Shown: one piece after another, positions 26,385 through 34,994 of the stretch
Layout: each line of letters begins with the position of its first letter
Numbering within the stretch: the first letter of the stretch is position 1
Assembly (NCBI RefSeq): GCF_013036045.1
Contig: NZ_WTPX01000033.1
Location: 1-38,456 of the forward strand
Origin: Alienimonas chondri
GTDB taxonomy: Bacteria; Planctomycetota; Planctomycetia; Planctomycetales; Planctomycetaceae
Direction: 5' to 3'
DNA length: 38,456 bases
Notes under the pieces: model-generated
Told to the model about the DNA's origin: nothing
What the model saw: only the letters and a program-made list of their open reading frames with translations
Database searches by the model: none
Position numbers and translations under genes: made by a program

Positions 26385-27458
26385 TCACCCCCCGCCCGCG
26401 AAGCGTCGGAGAAGGCCAGCGAGACGATCCACGTCGGCCGCGGTCGCCCTTCCGAACACCGCAAACTGCATCAGAGACCGTTCACGCAGGTATCCGCTGC
26501 GATTGACCCGGACCCCGGCCGTCGCCAGAGCTTCGATCCAGTCCTCGTTCGTATGCGGAGGGGGAACGACGATCGTCACCACGCCCGGCAGCCAAGGTTC
26601 GCGAGCGAACGGAACCAGTCCCGCGGTACGGATGCCCGCCACCAGTCGATTCGATAGCGCCGCGACCTCGGCGAACCGCTGCGGCGCCTCGACCTCGTCG
26701 AGCGCCGCCGCGGTCGCCGCGACGAGCGAAGAGGACAGCGTGAACGGCACCCCGTCGCAGGCGGCGTACCAGCCGAGATCCAACGCCCGCGGCAAGCGCC
26801 CCGGCGACGCAAGCGGCCGGGCATGGAACACGAACGCCAGACCGGGCGGCGCCCGCAGACTCTTCCCGCTCACGGACGTGGCCCACGAAACGCCGGACAG
26901 GTCGACCGGCGTCGCGCCCAATGAACTGATCGCGTCGATCGCCAACGCCGCGTCGGTCTTCGCAGCGACCGCTTTTAGCATCCGCAAGTCGTTCAGGCCG
27001 CCCGTGCTGGTCTCCCCGTGGACGGCCCAGATCCACCGTGCCTCCGCCGCGAGGGCGGCGTTCGTCACTTCGTTCTGATCAAACGGTGCACCCCACGGCT
27101 GCCGACAGACCGCGTGATCCAGTCGCCAGCGTTCCGCATGATCGATGAGCCGCTCGCCGAACTCCCCGTTCGACAACACCAGCCCCGGCCCGGGGCGCAG
27201 CGAGAGTTGACCGGCGACCGCGTCGTTCGCGGCGGTGCCCGTTCCCGTCAGAACTTGCACGTCCGCCCCCCCGCGTCCGGCGTCCCGACGGAAGCCGGCG
27301 AGCCCGCACAGGTCGTCGCGAAGTCGCTCCAGGTCGATCTGGAACGCCGGCTCGCGGTGCGAGCGCTCCGGCCCGGCCAATGCGGCCCGCACCGTCGCGG
27401 ACAGCGGCACGGGGCCAGGCAATAGGTTCACGCTCGCCGCCTCCTTATTGATCCCCAT
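26385..27458 (-). CDS. Class V aminotransferase (PhnW/serine-glyoxylate type)
   Basis: A 357-residue PLP-dependent enzyme. NLLPGPVPLS (11-20) is the family's N-terminal signature, TGTGTAANDA (71-80) is the phosphate-binding loop, HGETSTGG (147-154) and IDAISSLGA (174-182, Asp175) contact the cofactor, and VSGKSLRAPPG holds the Schiff-base Lys199. The closest known relatives by texture are alanine/serine-glyoxylate and 2-aminoethylphosphonate transaminases, but the substrate cannot be settled by eye. The start at 27458 lies inside the end of the upstream GNAT gene (14-bp overlap), so translation is probably coupled. Confidence 0.92.
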   Translation of the reverse strand: MGINKEAASVNLLPGPVPLSATVRAALAGPERSHREPAFQIDLERLRDDLCGLAGFRRDAGRGGADVQVLTGTGTAANDAVAGQLSLRPGPGLVLSNGEFGERLIDHAERWRLDHAVCRQPWGAPFDQNEVTNAALAAEARWIWAVHGETSTGGLNDLRMLKAVAAKTDAALAIDAISSLGATPVDLSGVSWATSVSGKSLRAPPGLAFVFHARPLASPGRLPRALDLGWYAACDGVPFTLSSSLVAATAAALDEVEAPQRFAEVAALSNRLVAGIRTAGLVPFAREPWLPGVVTIVVPPPHTNEDWIEALATAGVRVNRSGYLRERSLMQFAVFGRATAADVDRLAGLLRRFAGGG

Positions 27459-28071
27459 CGGTCGCCCCAGCTCCCTCTTCTGCCGTGGCAACCTCGCTTG
27501 AACCCGGCAGGGCGACGCGGAACGCGCGACGGTTCCGTCGCAGCGCCTGCGGGGTGAGGAACATCGGTTGATAGGGAGCCGCCTCCGTGCCGACCCGCGG
27601 GCCGAAGGGTTCAAACCCGAGATGCGCGTACAACCGAGCCTGACGCGGGGTGCCGGAGATCAACGCGAGGTCGTACCCCTCCTCAACCGCCGCGGAAAGC
27701 AGCGTCTCGGCCAACCCGCGGAACGCCGCGCCGCTCCGTTCGGCAGGATCGACCGCCAACAGTCGCACCTCGCAGGGCCGCCGATGCGGCGGGAGGCGGG
27801 CGAGTCGCTCGTCGAGATCCGGCAGCTTGCCGTCCAACGAGAACGGCCGGCGTCCCCGCAGCACCGTCATGCCCACGACCCGCTCGCCGCCCGGCGCCTC
27901 GGCATCAGTTCGCAGGGCGACGGCGTAGAGGTTCTCCACGTGGAACCGATCGATCAGCCGTCCGTCGGGCTGCGGAGCGTGCTGGGGAATCTCGCCGACG
28001 AACGTGCGATGGTTCAGCCGGTGAATCTGCTCGAACTCGCCCGGGGCGTCGGCGATTTTGAAGCGAAGCAT
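27445..28071 (-). CDS. GNAT-family N-acyltransferase-like protein (FeeM-like)
   Basis: A 208-residue acyltransferase of the GNAT fold. The N-terminus FKIADAPGEFEQIHRLNHRT followed by FVGEIPQH strongly resembles N-acyl amino acid synthases (FeeM) and the PEP-CTERM/exosortase-associated acyltransferases, which use acyl-ACP or autoinducer-like substrates. The core continues with VVGMTVLRGRRPFS, a CEVRLLAVDPAERSG strand-loop and ALISGTPRQARLYAHLGFEPFG, the usual GNAT end. The last ~25 residues are an Ala/Glu/Gly tail. It overlaps the aminotransferase start by 14 bp, so the pair likely acts in one small pathway, perhaps making an acylated amino compound. That pathway is an inference. Confidence 0.85.
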   Translation of the reverse strand: MLRFKIADAPGEFEQIHRLNHRTFVGEIPQHAPQPDGRLIDRFHVENLYAVALRTDAEAPGGERVVGMTVLRGRRPFSLDGKLPDLDERLARLPPHRRPCEVRLLAVDPAERSGAAFRGLAETLLSAAVEEGYDLALISGTPRQARLYAHLGFEPFGPRVGTEAAPYQPMFLTPQALRRNRRAFRVALPGSSEVATAEEGAGATDGDQ

Positions 28072-28232
28072 GACGCATCAACGATACCCGGCGCCACCTG
28101 CTCCCGGCGAGCGTTTTAGACACGGCGCCCGAGAGATCGTGTCGCGAGTGAACAAGGGAGGCCGTCGCCACGGCGCCGATCCGCACCGACTCCGCCAATG
28201 GGAATCGGGTTGCCGGAAGGCACCGGCAGGAC

Positions 28233-28260
28233 CGGCGATGCGACTTCCCTCGCATCGCCG
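28233..28260 (-). terminator. Terminator-like hairpin after the small lipoprotein gene
   Basis: A perfect 11-bp stem (28233-28243 with 28250-28260) and 6-nt loop, 44 bp beyond the lipoprotein stop on the minus strand. A second, 6-bp hairpin lies at 28211-28228. No T-run follows. Together they fill part of the 233-bp gap before the GNAT gene; the remainder shows nothing further. Confidence 0.55.
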
Positions 28261-28304
28261 AGACGCTCTGCCTCAGGAATGACCTCTCGCCACCGAGCGA
28301 TCCG

Positions 28305-28505
28305 TCACTCGCGGGCGGCCTCCGGGGCGAAGCCCGGGTCAGTCACCCGGCTGCCGTCTTCGTTGACGACATCGTCCGCAGCAGGATCCGCGTCGCCGCA
28401 CCCCGCCAAGGCGAGCGGAACGAGGGTCGCAGCCAAAAGAATCGCCTGACTGAGAATGGACGTCACAGAAAACCGGGCTGTGGTGAGGCGTACGGGGCGA
28501 GACAC
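28305..28505 (-). CDS. Small lipoprotein (66 aa, GTG start)
   Basis: The frame extends further upstream, but the GTG at 28505 is the convincing start. It has a Shine-Dalgarno AGGAG at 28511-28515 (minus strand) with 5-nt spacing, and it opens a lipoprotein signal: a basic leader (VSRPVRLTTARF), a hydrophobic stretch (ILSQAILLAATLVPLA) and the lipobox LAGC. The mature part is only about 27 residues, acidic (GDADPAADDVVNEDGSR). Small lipoproteins of this kind are often found beside DUF1559 genes in planctomycetes (family knowledge, not tested). It is divergent from the DUF1559 gene, so the two may share regulation. Confidence 0.8.
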   Translation of the reverse strand: MSRPVRLTTARFSVTSILSQAILLAATLVPLALAGCGDADPAADDVVNEDGSRVTDPGFAPEAARE

Positions 28506-28764
28506 GGGAACTCCTGAACTGGAAGGGGTTTGAACGGCCAAACGATACAGAGAACCTGCCGAGAAGCCACCCGCAGAGCGTGCGTCCCACGGGAATGCAT
28601 CGGCAGCGCCTTGATTGTCACCCCCGATCAGACTACGACTGTACGTCACGCTTGTCGCACCCGTCATTTCGCGACCACTCGTTCGCTGCGGGCCAAGAGC
28701 TTGGACTTCCCTTTCAGGCGTCGCTCCCGCCGCTCCCCTTTCTCACGTTCCGAAAGCGCCTTCA
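28506..28764. promoter_or_regulatory. Divergent intergenic region between lipoprotein and DUF1559 genes
   Basis: This 259-bp gap must hold the promoters for two divergent genes. The only element assignable is the AGGAG of the lipoprotein gene next to its left end. The sequence is less GC-rich than the surrounding genes. No convincing -35/-10 pair could be fixed by eye, and no Shine-Dalgarno precedes the DUF1559 ATG at 28765. Confidence 0.5.
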
Positions 28765-29904
<1,140 letters not shown>

Positions 29905-29939
29905 GTCGCACGTCGCCAATTATGTCGAAAAACCGAACG

Positions 29940-29972
29940 CCGGCCCGGGGCATCGCCCCGGGCCGGTGTTTT
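29940..29972. terminator. Bidirectional intrinsic terminator
   Basis: A perfect 12-bp GC stem (29940-29951 with 29955-29966) and a 3-nt loop, followed on the plus strand by tgttttc. On the minus strand it is followed shortly by gtttttcg, because gaaaaac lies just before the stem. It sits between two convergent genes (DUF1559 and the dehydrogenase) and can end both transcripts. Confidence 0.9.
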
Positions 29973-29991
29973 CATTGCGGCGCTCGCGCCC

Positions 29992-31449
29992 TTACGCCGT
30001 CTCCAATTGCTTGGCGACGGGCACGGGGGCTTCCGTCTGGAATGCTCTCGCCCGGTACAGGAACTCGACGATGTTGCCCTCGTGCGGCTGCAGCCAGTTC
30101 AAAGCGACCGTCGGCACCGGGCCGATGTTGAGGCGATCGATATGCGTCGCGTCCAGCAATTGGTCCTTGAAGTCCGCATCGTCCGTCAGTGCGGTGCCGA
30201 CCAGCGTATAGCCGATCTTCTTCAACATGTCCTTCTGAGGACAGTCCACGACGGAGACGAACGGAAACATATATTCCGTGTTCGCCAGCGGATGCTCCGG
30301 GCTGTCGCAGTGGATCACGGTGGGCTTCAAGAAGTCGTGCGATCCTTTTTGCACCAGGCGCTCGCCGGTGCGGTACTTCGCGGTGACCTCCTCGGCGCCG
30401 GGGGTCTTGAGTTCGTCGTCGATCATCCCGCTGACGGCTTCCGCGACGCCTTCGGTAGTGAAGGCGGAGAGGCCGGCGTCGGGGTCGGCCATCGCCTTCG
30501 GCTCGTGCTTCGCCAAGCGTCGTGCGAGGGCGTCGGCAATCTCGGCGCCGTGTCGGGGGGCGTAGATACTACTGCAATTAATGCAGGAGCGGCCGGAGTT
30601 TGCGTAGACGCTGGTCTCCATCAGGTCGAGGTACGACTCCCAATCGTCGATCTTGTCTTCGCCGATCAAGATCTTGCTGAAACCGCTGCCGTGCACCTGC
30701 ACGCCGGGGTTGCCGGCGTATTGTTCCACGGTCTTTTGCGAGCCGAAGATCATGCTGCGGCCGGCGAGTTCCGTGATCGCCCCGCCGACCTCATGCGGCC
30801 CGGGATATAGTCCGATCGCCTCCGCGGGGATGCCGGCTTTCAAGAAGGCCGCCTGCATGCGATAGGGCGTCCACGGTTCGGTCGAGCCGGGCTTGAGCAC
30901 CAGCCCGATCTGCATCGGGATCACCGGCAGCCAGAGGGTATGCACGCCGGGGCTGTTACTGGGCAGCACGCAGCCGAGCACCGGGCTGTTCGCCTGATAA
31001 CTCACCGTCACGCCGCGATCCTCCACGCCGTAGCCTTTCGCCAGCACGTCCAGCGGCAAGCCGCGGGTGAGGGCGTCGAGGATGTTATCCATCTCCTTCA
31101 AGACGAACGCCGCTTTGTGCATGTTCGCTCGGCACATCTCGACCGGCAGACCGGTGCTGGCGCTTTGCAGGGCGCAGAAGTCGTCCTGCGTCTGCGTGCC
31201 GGTGCCGACCTCCAATGTGCCGTTCAGATAATACTCGCCCGCCTCGCCGCACATCTTCACGAGGGTCGCCGGGTCGATCTTCCGCAGGGCGGCCCGGGCG
31301 TTGTGCGCCTTGCGCATATCCATGCGGAGGACGCCGGCGTTCGCCTGATGCACCTCGGCGAGCACCTCGCCGGTCTCGAAGTTCTTGACCTGCGTCTTTT
31401 CGAGGGATTCGTACGGCGTGCCGAAACGGAGAACGGGGAGTTCGAGCAT
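29992..31449 (-). CDS. Aldehyde dehydrogenase-family acyl reductase (EhpG/LuxC-like)
   Basis: A 485-residue member of the aldehyde dehydrogenase superfamily. The cofactor/catalytic Asn is in LPSNSPGVH (Asn165), the NAD(P)-binding Lys in LVLKPGSTEPW (Lys186), and the nucleophile is Cys289 in NSGRSCINCSS. The last element has GRSCI where typical ALDHs have GQxC, as in acyl-CoA or acyl-adenylate reducing members. The gene lies directly downstream of an adenylating enzyme gene (84 bp). The likely role is reduction of an activated acyl group to an aldehyde, as suggested for EhpG beside EhpF in phenazine tailoring. This pairing is family knowledge plus inference; the acid substrate is unknown. Confidence 0.87.
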   Translation of the reverse strand: MLELPVLRFGTPYESLEKTQVKNFETGEVLAEVHQANAGVLRMDMRKAHNARAALRKIDPATLVKMCGEAGEYYLNGTLEVGTGTQTQDDFCALQSASTGLPVEMCRANMHKAAFVLKEMDNILDALTRGLPLDVLAKGYGVEDRGVTVSYQANSPVLGCVLPSNSPGVHTLWLPVIPMQIGLVLKPGSTEPWTPYRMQAAFLKAGIPAEAIGLYPGPHEVGGAITELAGRSMIFGSQKTVEQYAGNPGVQVHGSGFSKILIGEDKIDDWESYLDLMETSVYANSGRSCINCSSIYAPRHGAEIADALARRLAKHEPKAMADPDAGLSAFTTEGVAEAVSGMIDDELKTPGAEEVTAKYRTGERLVQKGSHDFLKPTVIHCDSPEHPLANTEYMFPFVSVVDCPQKDMLKKIGYTLVGTALTDDADFKDQLLDATHIDRLNIGPVPTVALNWLQPHEGNIVEFLYRARAFQTEAPVPVAKQLETA

Positions 31450-31533
31450 GATCTTTAACGTAAGTAAGAAAGGCGGAGCGTTCGGCAGCGTTCAACATCG
31501 AGAGAGCCGCATTCAAAGCGGCTTCTTCACATC

Positions 31534-32799
31534 TCAATACACCCCGACGGTCGTCTTCTTGGCGAAGACGTGGTAGGGCCGCACGCCGCTGACGCCGTCC
31601 CAGGGATACTTGCCGCAGGGCTTCTCCCGTTCGCCCTCGTCCCGCTCCAGGAAGCCCGGGATGAACAGTTCCGGGGTGAGGGTGTACAGCTTCACGCGGC
31701 CCGTGGCGCCGTAGTCGACGGCCTGCGTGTGATCCTTGAAGTCGACGACTTCCGTGACGGCCCGCGGCTGGGGGGCGTAATAGGTAATTTTGTAATTATC
31801 TTCCGGCTTGAACGGCTTGCCGCAGGCGAGGCCCATCAGCGTGTTGCCGTAGGTCGGGGTGAGGTACACCTTGCCTTCCAACAACTCCTCGGTGGCGAAT
31901 TTATACCATTGCGGCGTGAACTCCGTGCCGCCGCCGAAGATCCCCGTGATGCCCATTTCGGCCAGCGAGGTGCCCTCGTCGAGCGCCCGCATCGCCAGCG
32001 CTTCGAGCAGTTTGGGGGTCGTAAACAGGCACTTCACGTCATGACCGCTGGTCAGGACAATCCAAGCCTGGTCGATGACGTGCTTCTGATAGTCCTTCGC
32101 CACGTCGGCCTTGCCGGCCTTCAGACTCTTGACCACGAACCGCGGATCGAGGTCGACGCAGAACGCCATGCCGCCACGGTGCTGGGCCAAGTGCTCCACC
32201 GCCAGCCGTAAGCGACGCGGACCTGACGGGCCGAGCATCAGCCAGTCGCTGCCCATCGGAAACTTGTCCTCCGGCAGCGTGTCGCTGAATAGTTCGTAGT
32301 CGATCCAGTGGTCTTCGGCGACGAGCCGCGACTTGGGCGTCCCGGTGGTCCCGCCGGTCTCGAAGACGTACAGCGGCTTCCCTTCGAGCCCCTTGGGCAG
32401 CCAGCGACGAACCGGTCCCCCGCGGAGCCAGTCGTCCTCGAAGATCGGGAACTGCTTGAGGCCGTCGAAGTCCGTGATCGCCAGCGGGTCGAAGTCGTAC
32501 GTCTTCGCCTTCTCCAGCCAGAACGGGCTGCCGGTCTCCGGGCTGAAGTGCCACTTGACCATCGCCCGCGTGTGGGCGTCGAGCATCGCCTTGCAGTTCG
32601 CGACGGCCTCGTCGGGCGCCGGGCCGGCGGGGTCGGCGCTGTTCGGGTCGAAGTAGAAGCGGTGCACCCAGTCCGGGCTGCCAGGCGAGGGCAACTCCCC
32701 GGCGCCGGCGTCCGGCACGCCGACGCCAAGCGGTTGGGCCGCCCCCGCGGCGGCGCTCGAATCGGCGGCCGGTGCAGTCTTCGGTGCGGCAGCGCTCAC
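31534..32799 (-). CDS. AMP-forming acyl-adenylating enzyme (EhpF/phenylacetate-CoA ligase-like)
   Basis: A 421-residue ANL-superfamily enzyme that should activate a carboxylic acid as acyl-AMP. The phosphate-binding loop is TGGTTGTPKS (148-157). Further landmarks are GIFGGGTEFTPQW and a PTYGNTLMG segment in the position of the A5 motif. The protein is shorter than classical acyl-CoA ligases (about 500-550) and lacks an obvious full C-terminal lid, resembling EhpF and LuxE-type proteins. The GTG at 32799 was chosen; the frame also extends to an ATG at 32970, but those residues look like untranslated leader. An Ala/Pro-rich stretch of about 35 residues precedes the folded part. Confidence 0.85.
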   Translation of the reverse strand: MSAAAPKTAPAADSSAAAGAAQPLGVGVPDAGAGELPSPGSPDWVHRFYFDPNSADPAGPAPDEAVANCKAMLDAHTRAMVKWHFSPETGSPFWLEKAKTYDFDPLAITDFDGLKQFPIFEDDWLRGGPVRRWLPKGLEGKPLYVFETGGTTGTPKSRLVAEDHWIDYELFSDTLPEDKFPMGSDWLMLGPSGPRRLRLAVEHLAQHRGGMAFCVDLDPRFVVKSLKAGKADVAKDYQKHVIDQAWIVLTSGHDVKCLFTTPKLLEALAMRALDEGTSLAEMGITGIFGGGTEFTPQWYKFATEELLEGKVYLTPTYGNTLMGLACGKPFKPEDNYKITYYAPQPRAVTEVVDFKDHTQAVDYGATGRVKLYTLTPELFIPGFLERDEGEREKPCGKYPWDGVSGVRPYHVFAKKTTVGVY

Positions 32800-33137
32800 G
32801 GGGCGATCTCTGGGCGAACAGTTCAGGCGGAGGGGGATCGGCAGGCGACGATCCGGGAGCCGGGATTCTAAGGAACCCCCCGCCGCCGGCCACCGAGTCG
32901 CGCTTCGCCCCGCCCACGCCACGTCGCGAAAACGCAACACCACCGGATCAGAACGTTGCACAATCCGCACACTTCCTGATCTTCCGAAAGACTGATCTCA
33001 AAATTTCCCGCCCCGTATCCCACTCCCTGACATAGCTTTACACAGACCAGCCGGCCCGACCGGGCCGATCGGCCCGCGAGTTGCCGCGTTATCCAGCCTT
33101 CCGCCGACCGAACCTTCCCCGCAACGAGTCCGATCCC
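32800..33137. promoter_or_regulatory. Divergent intergenic region with a 16-bp palindrome
   Basis: This 338-bp gap without a gene lies between the adenylating enzyme gene (-) and the STAS gene (+). The middle (about 32935-33045) is the most AT-rich part of the area, fitting promoters for both sides, but I could not fix boxes reliably. A perfect 16-bp palindrome (33061-33076, cgggccgatcggcccg) sits 61 bp before the STAS ATG. It overlaps an alternative 6-bp hairpin (arms 33052-33057 and 33062-33067), so the two structures exclude each other. Operator or attenuator function is possible. Confidence 0.5.
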
Positions 33138-33563
33138 ATGGCCAATCGCTTCGACCGTATCACGATTGAAGATCGCGCCGGCTTCCACGTGCTCGATTTG
33201 GGCTGCGTCGACATCTGGGACGGCGCCGATCTGTCGCTGCTCCGGGAGTCCCTGCAATTGCTCATCATGACGGAGGGGCATTCCGCGGTGGGCGTGGACC
33301 TCTCCCACGTCAAATACATCCCCAGCGGATTCTTCGGGATGTTGTACGACTGGCGGGAGCGGGGCGTCGACATTCGCCTGTACGATCCGCAGCCGAACGT
33401 CGCGGCGATGATCTGGTTCCGCCAGTTCGCCGAGCCGGTCGGCGGCGGGGTGTACGATCTCGTCGGCGAGAACCGCATCGAACTGCCGCCCGAGGGCCAG
33501 CCCGGCTATCGCGAACCGGACGAGGACGAACTCTTCGCCGCGACGACCGCGCTGGCCCGCTAA
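33138..33563 (+). CDS. STAS-like (anti-sigma antagonist-like) protein
   Basis: A 141-residue protein with the alternating strand-helix texture of STAS domains: FHVLDLGCVDIWDGAD, then LLRESLQLLI, then AVGVDLSHVKYIPSGFFGMLYDW, then VDIRLYDPQP. The expected phosphorylation motif (D-S-x-G) is altered to IPSGFFG: Ser63 sits in the usual place but the preceding Asp is Pro. It may therefore act as a binding module without the usual kinase switch. The acidic C-terminal tail (GYREPDEDELF) is outside the fold. The start at 33138 is supported by the domain boundary; no Shine-Dalgarno is seen. A methyltransferase gene follows after 25 bp, probably in the same transcript. Confidence 0.75.
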   Translation: MANRFDRITIEDRAGFHVLDLGCVDIWDGADLSLLRESLQLLIMTEGHSAVGVDLSHVKYIPSGFFGMLYDWRERGVDIRLYDPQPNVAAMIWFRQFAEPVGGGVYDLVGENRIELPPEGQPGYREPDEDELFAATTALAR

Positions 33564-33588
33564 TCTCCGACGCTTTCATTGCACATCC

Positions 33589-34212
33589 GTGGCAGCGCCT
33601 CCCGAGTCGCCTGACGCCGAATACGCCGCCCTCGCGGAGAACTACGACCGCGACTGGGCCGAATACAACCGGGCGACCGCGGATCGCACGTTGCGGGTGT
33701 TGCGGAACAGAACGAGCCAGCCGGGGCGGACGCTGGACGTCGGTTGCGGGACCGGGGTCATGCTTCAGGATCTTGCCGAGCACGGGGCGAACGCGGTCGG
33801 GTTGGACCGCTCCGCGGAGATGCTCGCGGCGGCTCGGAACCGGTTGAGAAGGACGCCGTTGGTGCGGAGCGACGCGGCGGCGCTGCCCTTCCCCGACGAG
33901 ACGTTCGATGCGGCGGTCACGAACTCCGCATTGCACTATGCGGACGACCCCGCGGCCTGCGTGCGCGAGTTGGCGCGGGTCGTCAGACCGGGCGGCGTGG
34001 TGGTGTGGACGGACTGGGACGGCGGCGCCCTGACGACGCGCGGCGTTCTCCTCTGGCTGAGAATCACGCGGCGCCCCCTGGGGCGGACGCTGACGGCATC
34101 CGCCATGGCCGAAGCGCTCGGAGACGCGGGGCTGAACGACGTCCGCGTCGAACGCTGGCGACATGGCCTGCTCTGGGGACTGGCGACCGCTTCGGGCCGC
34201 AAGCCCGGCTGA
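33589..34212 (+). CDS. Class I SAM-dependent methyltransferase
   Basis: A 207-residue small-molecule-type methyltransferase (Methyltransf_11-like), read from a GTG at 33589. Motif I is LDVGCGTG (49-56). GLDRSAEML supplies the acidic residue after strand 2, LPFPDETFDAAVTNSALHY is the motif II-III region, and ELARVVRPGGVVVWTDWD is the usual post-motif helix and strand. The last third (GRTLTASAMAEALGDAGLNDVRVERW) is standard. The substrate is not readable. It is 25 bp after the STAS-like gene and convergent with the zinc-ribbon gene. Confidence 0.9.
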   Translation: MAAPPESPDAEYAALAENYDRDWAEYNRATADRTLRVLRNRTSQPGRTLDVGCGTGVMLQDLAEHGANAVGLDRSAEMLAAARNRLRRTPLVRSDAAALPFPDETFDAAVTNSALHYADDPAACVRELARVVRPGGVVVWTDWDGGALTTRGVLLWLRITRRPLGRTLTASAMAEALGDAGLNDVRVERWRHGLLWGLATASGRKPG

Positions 34213-34282
34213 TCGCACGTCGCACCTCAGCGAACCGAGCGTCCCGCCGCACGCGGTCCGCCCGGGAATCGCGGAAGCGGCC

Positions 34283-34804
34283 TCACGGCCACGCGAACAG
34301 GGCAGCGGCTTCGGCCCTCACCTCGGCCAGCGCCTCCGCGGCCTCGGGGCCGGCGAGCGTCGGATCGAAGACGAACTCGCCGGACAGATCCGCCCAATCT
34401 TCTGCGAAGCTGCTGCTGCCGCCCCGTCCCGAGCGAGACCGGGGACGGCGGTCGTGGTCGCTGACCCGCGTCTTGCGGTAGGCGGTCGGGTCGCCGCTCG
34501 CCTGTGGCCGGAAGTGTTCGAGGTACAGACTGAGGCTGCGGGCGCTGCGTTCGGAGCGGTACAACGTCCACCCGGCGGCCTCCGCGGCGTCCAACACGGC
34601 CCGGCAATGAGCGAACCGCCGCCCGGCGAGCCGATTCGCGGCGCGATGTGCGTCGGCCGGGTTCGGATCGAGGAACGCCTCGGCCGGATCGTCGCAGGCG
34701 AGGCACAGTGTGAAGGTCCCTTCCCCACTCAATTCGGCCCCGCATCGACGGCAAACGGTCGCCGGCTTGAGGAAGCGCAACGGGGGATCGGGCCGCCAAA
34801 GCAT
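34283..34804 (-). CDS. Small zinc-ribbon hypothetical protein
   Basis: A 173-residue protein with a four-Cys zinc ribbon near its start: C18-RR-C21 and C34-LA-C37. A helical region follows (DAHRAANRLAGRRFAHCRAVLDAAEAAGW), then LYLEHFRPQASGD, a basic Ser/Arg-rich linker (DRRPRSRSGRGGSSS) and an acidic helix ending VRAEAAALFAWP. No catalytic motif was recognised. It may bind nucleic acid or a protein partner. It is divergent from the FlgI-like gene with 190 bp between starts, a stretch in which I see no further element. Confidence 0.75.
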   Translation of the reverse strand: MLWRPDPPLRFLKPATVCRRCGAELSGEGTFTLCLACDDPAEAFLDPNPADAHRAANRLAGRRFAHCRAVLDAAEAAGWTLYRSERSARSLSLYLEHFRPQASGDPTAYRKTRVSDHDRRPRSRSGRGGSSSFAEDWADLSGEFVFDPTLAGPEAAEALAEVRAEAAALFAWP

Positions 34805-34994
34805 CGGCGAAAGGGTAGCGACCCTGGGGCGCGAAGTGTTTGAAAAGGGCCGCGGACGGACGGTTCGGGCGCGGCCGCCGTTGACCGCCGCCGCCCGTCC
34901 GACCTACGACCCGCCGCTCCCCCAGATTCGCTCCCGTCGGCCCGGTCTCGATCGGCCCCGGAAGCGGTCCGCCGATCGTCCGCAAGGTTCCGCC

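Noticed and set aside
29992-32799. A lux-type bioluminescence locus (luxC/luxE-like genes)
   Set aside because: No luciferase alpha/beta or acyl transferase gene is present, and the adenylating enzyme looks more like EhpF/PaaK.
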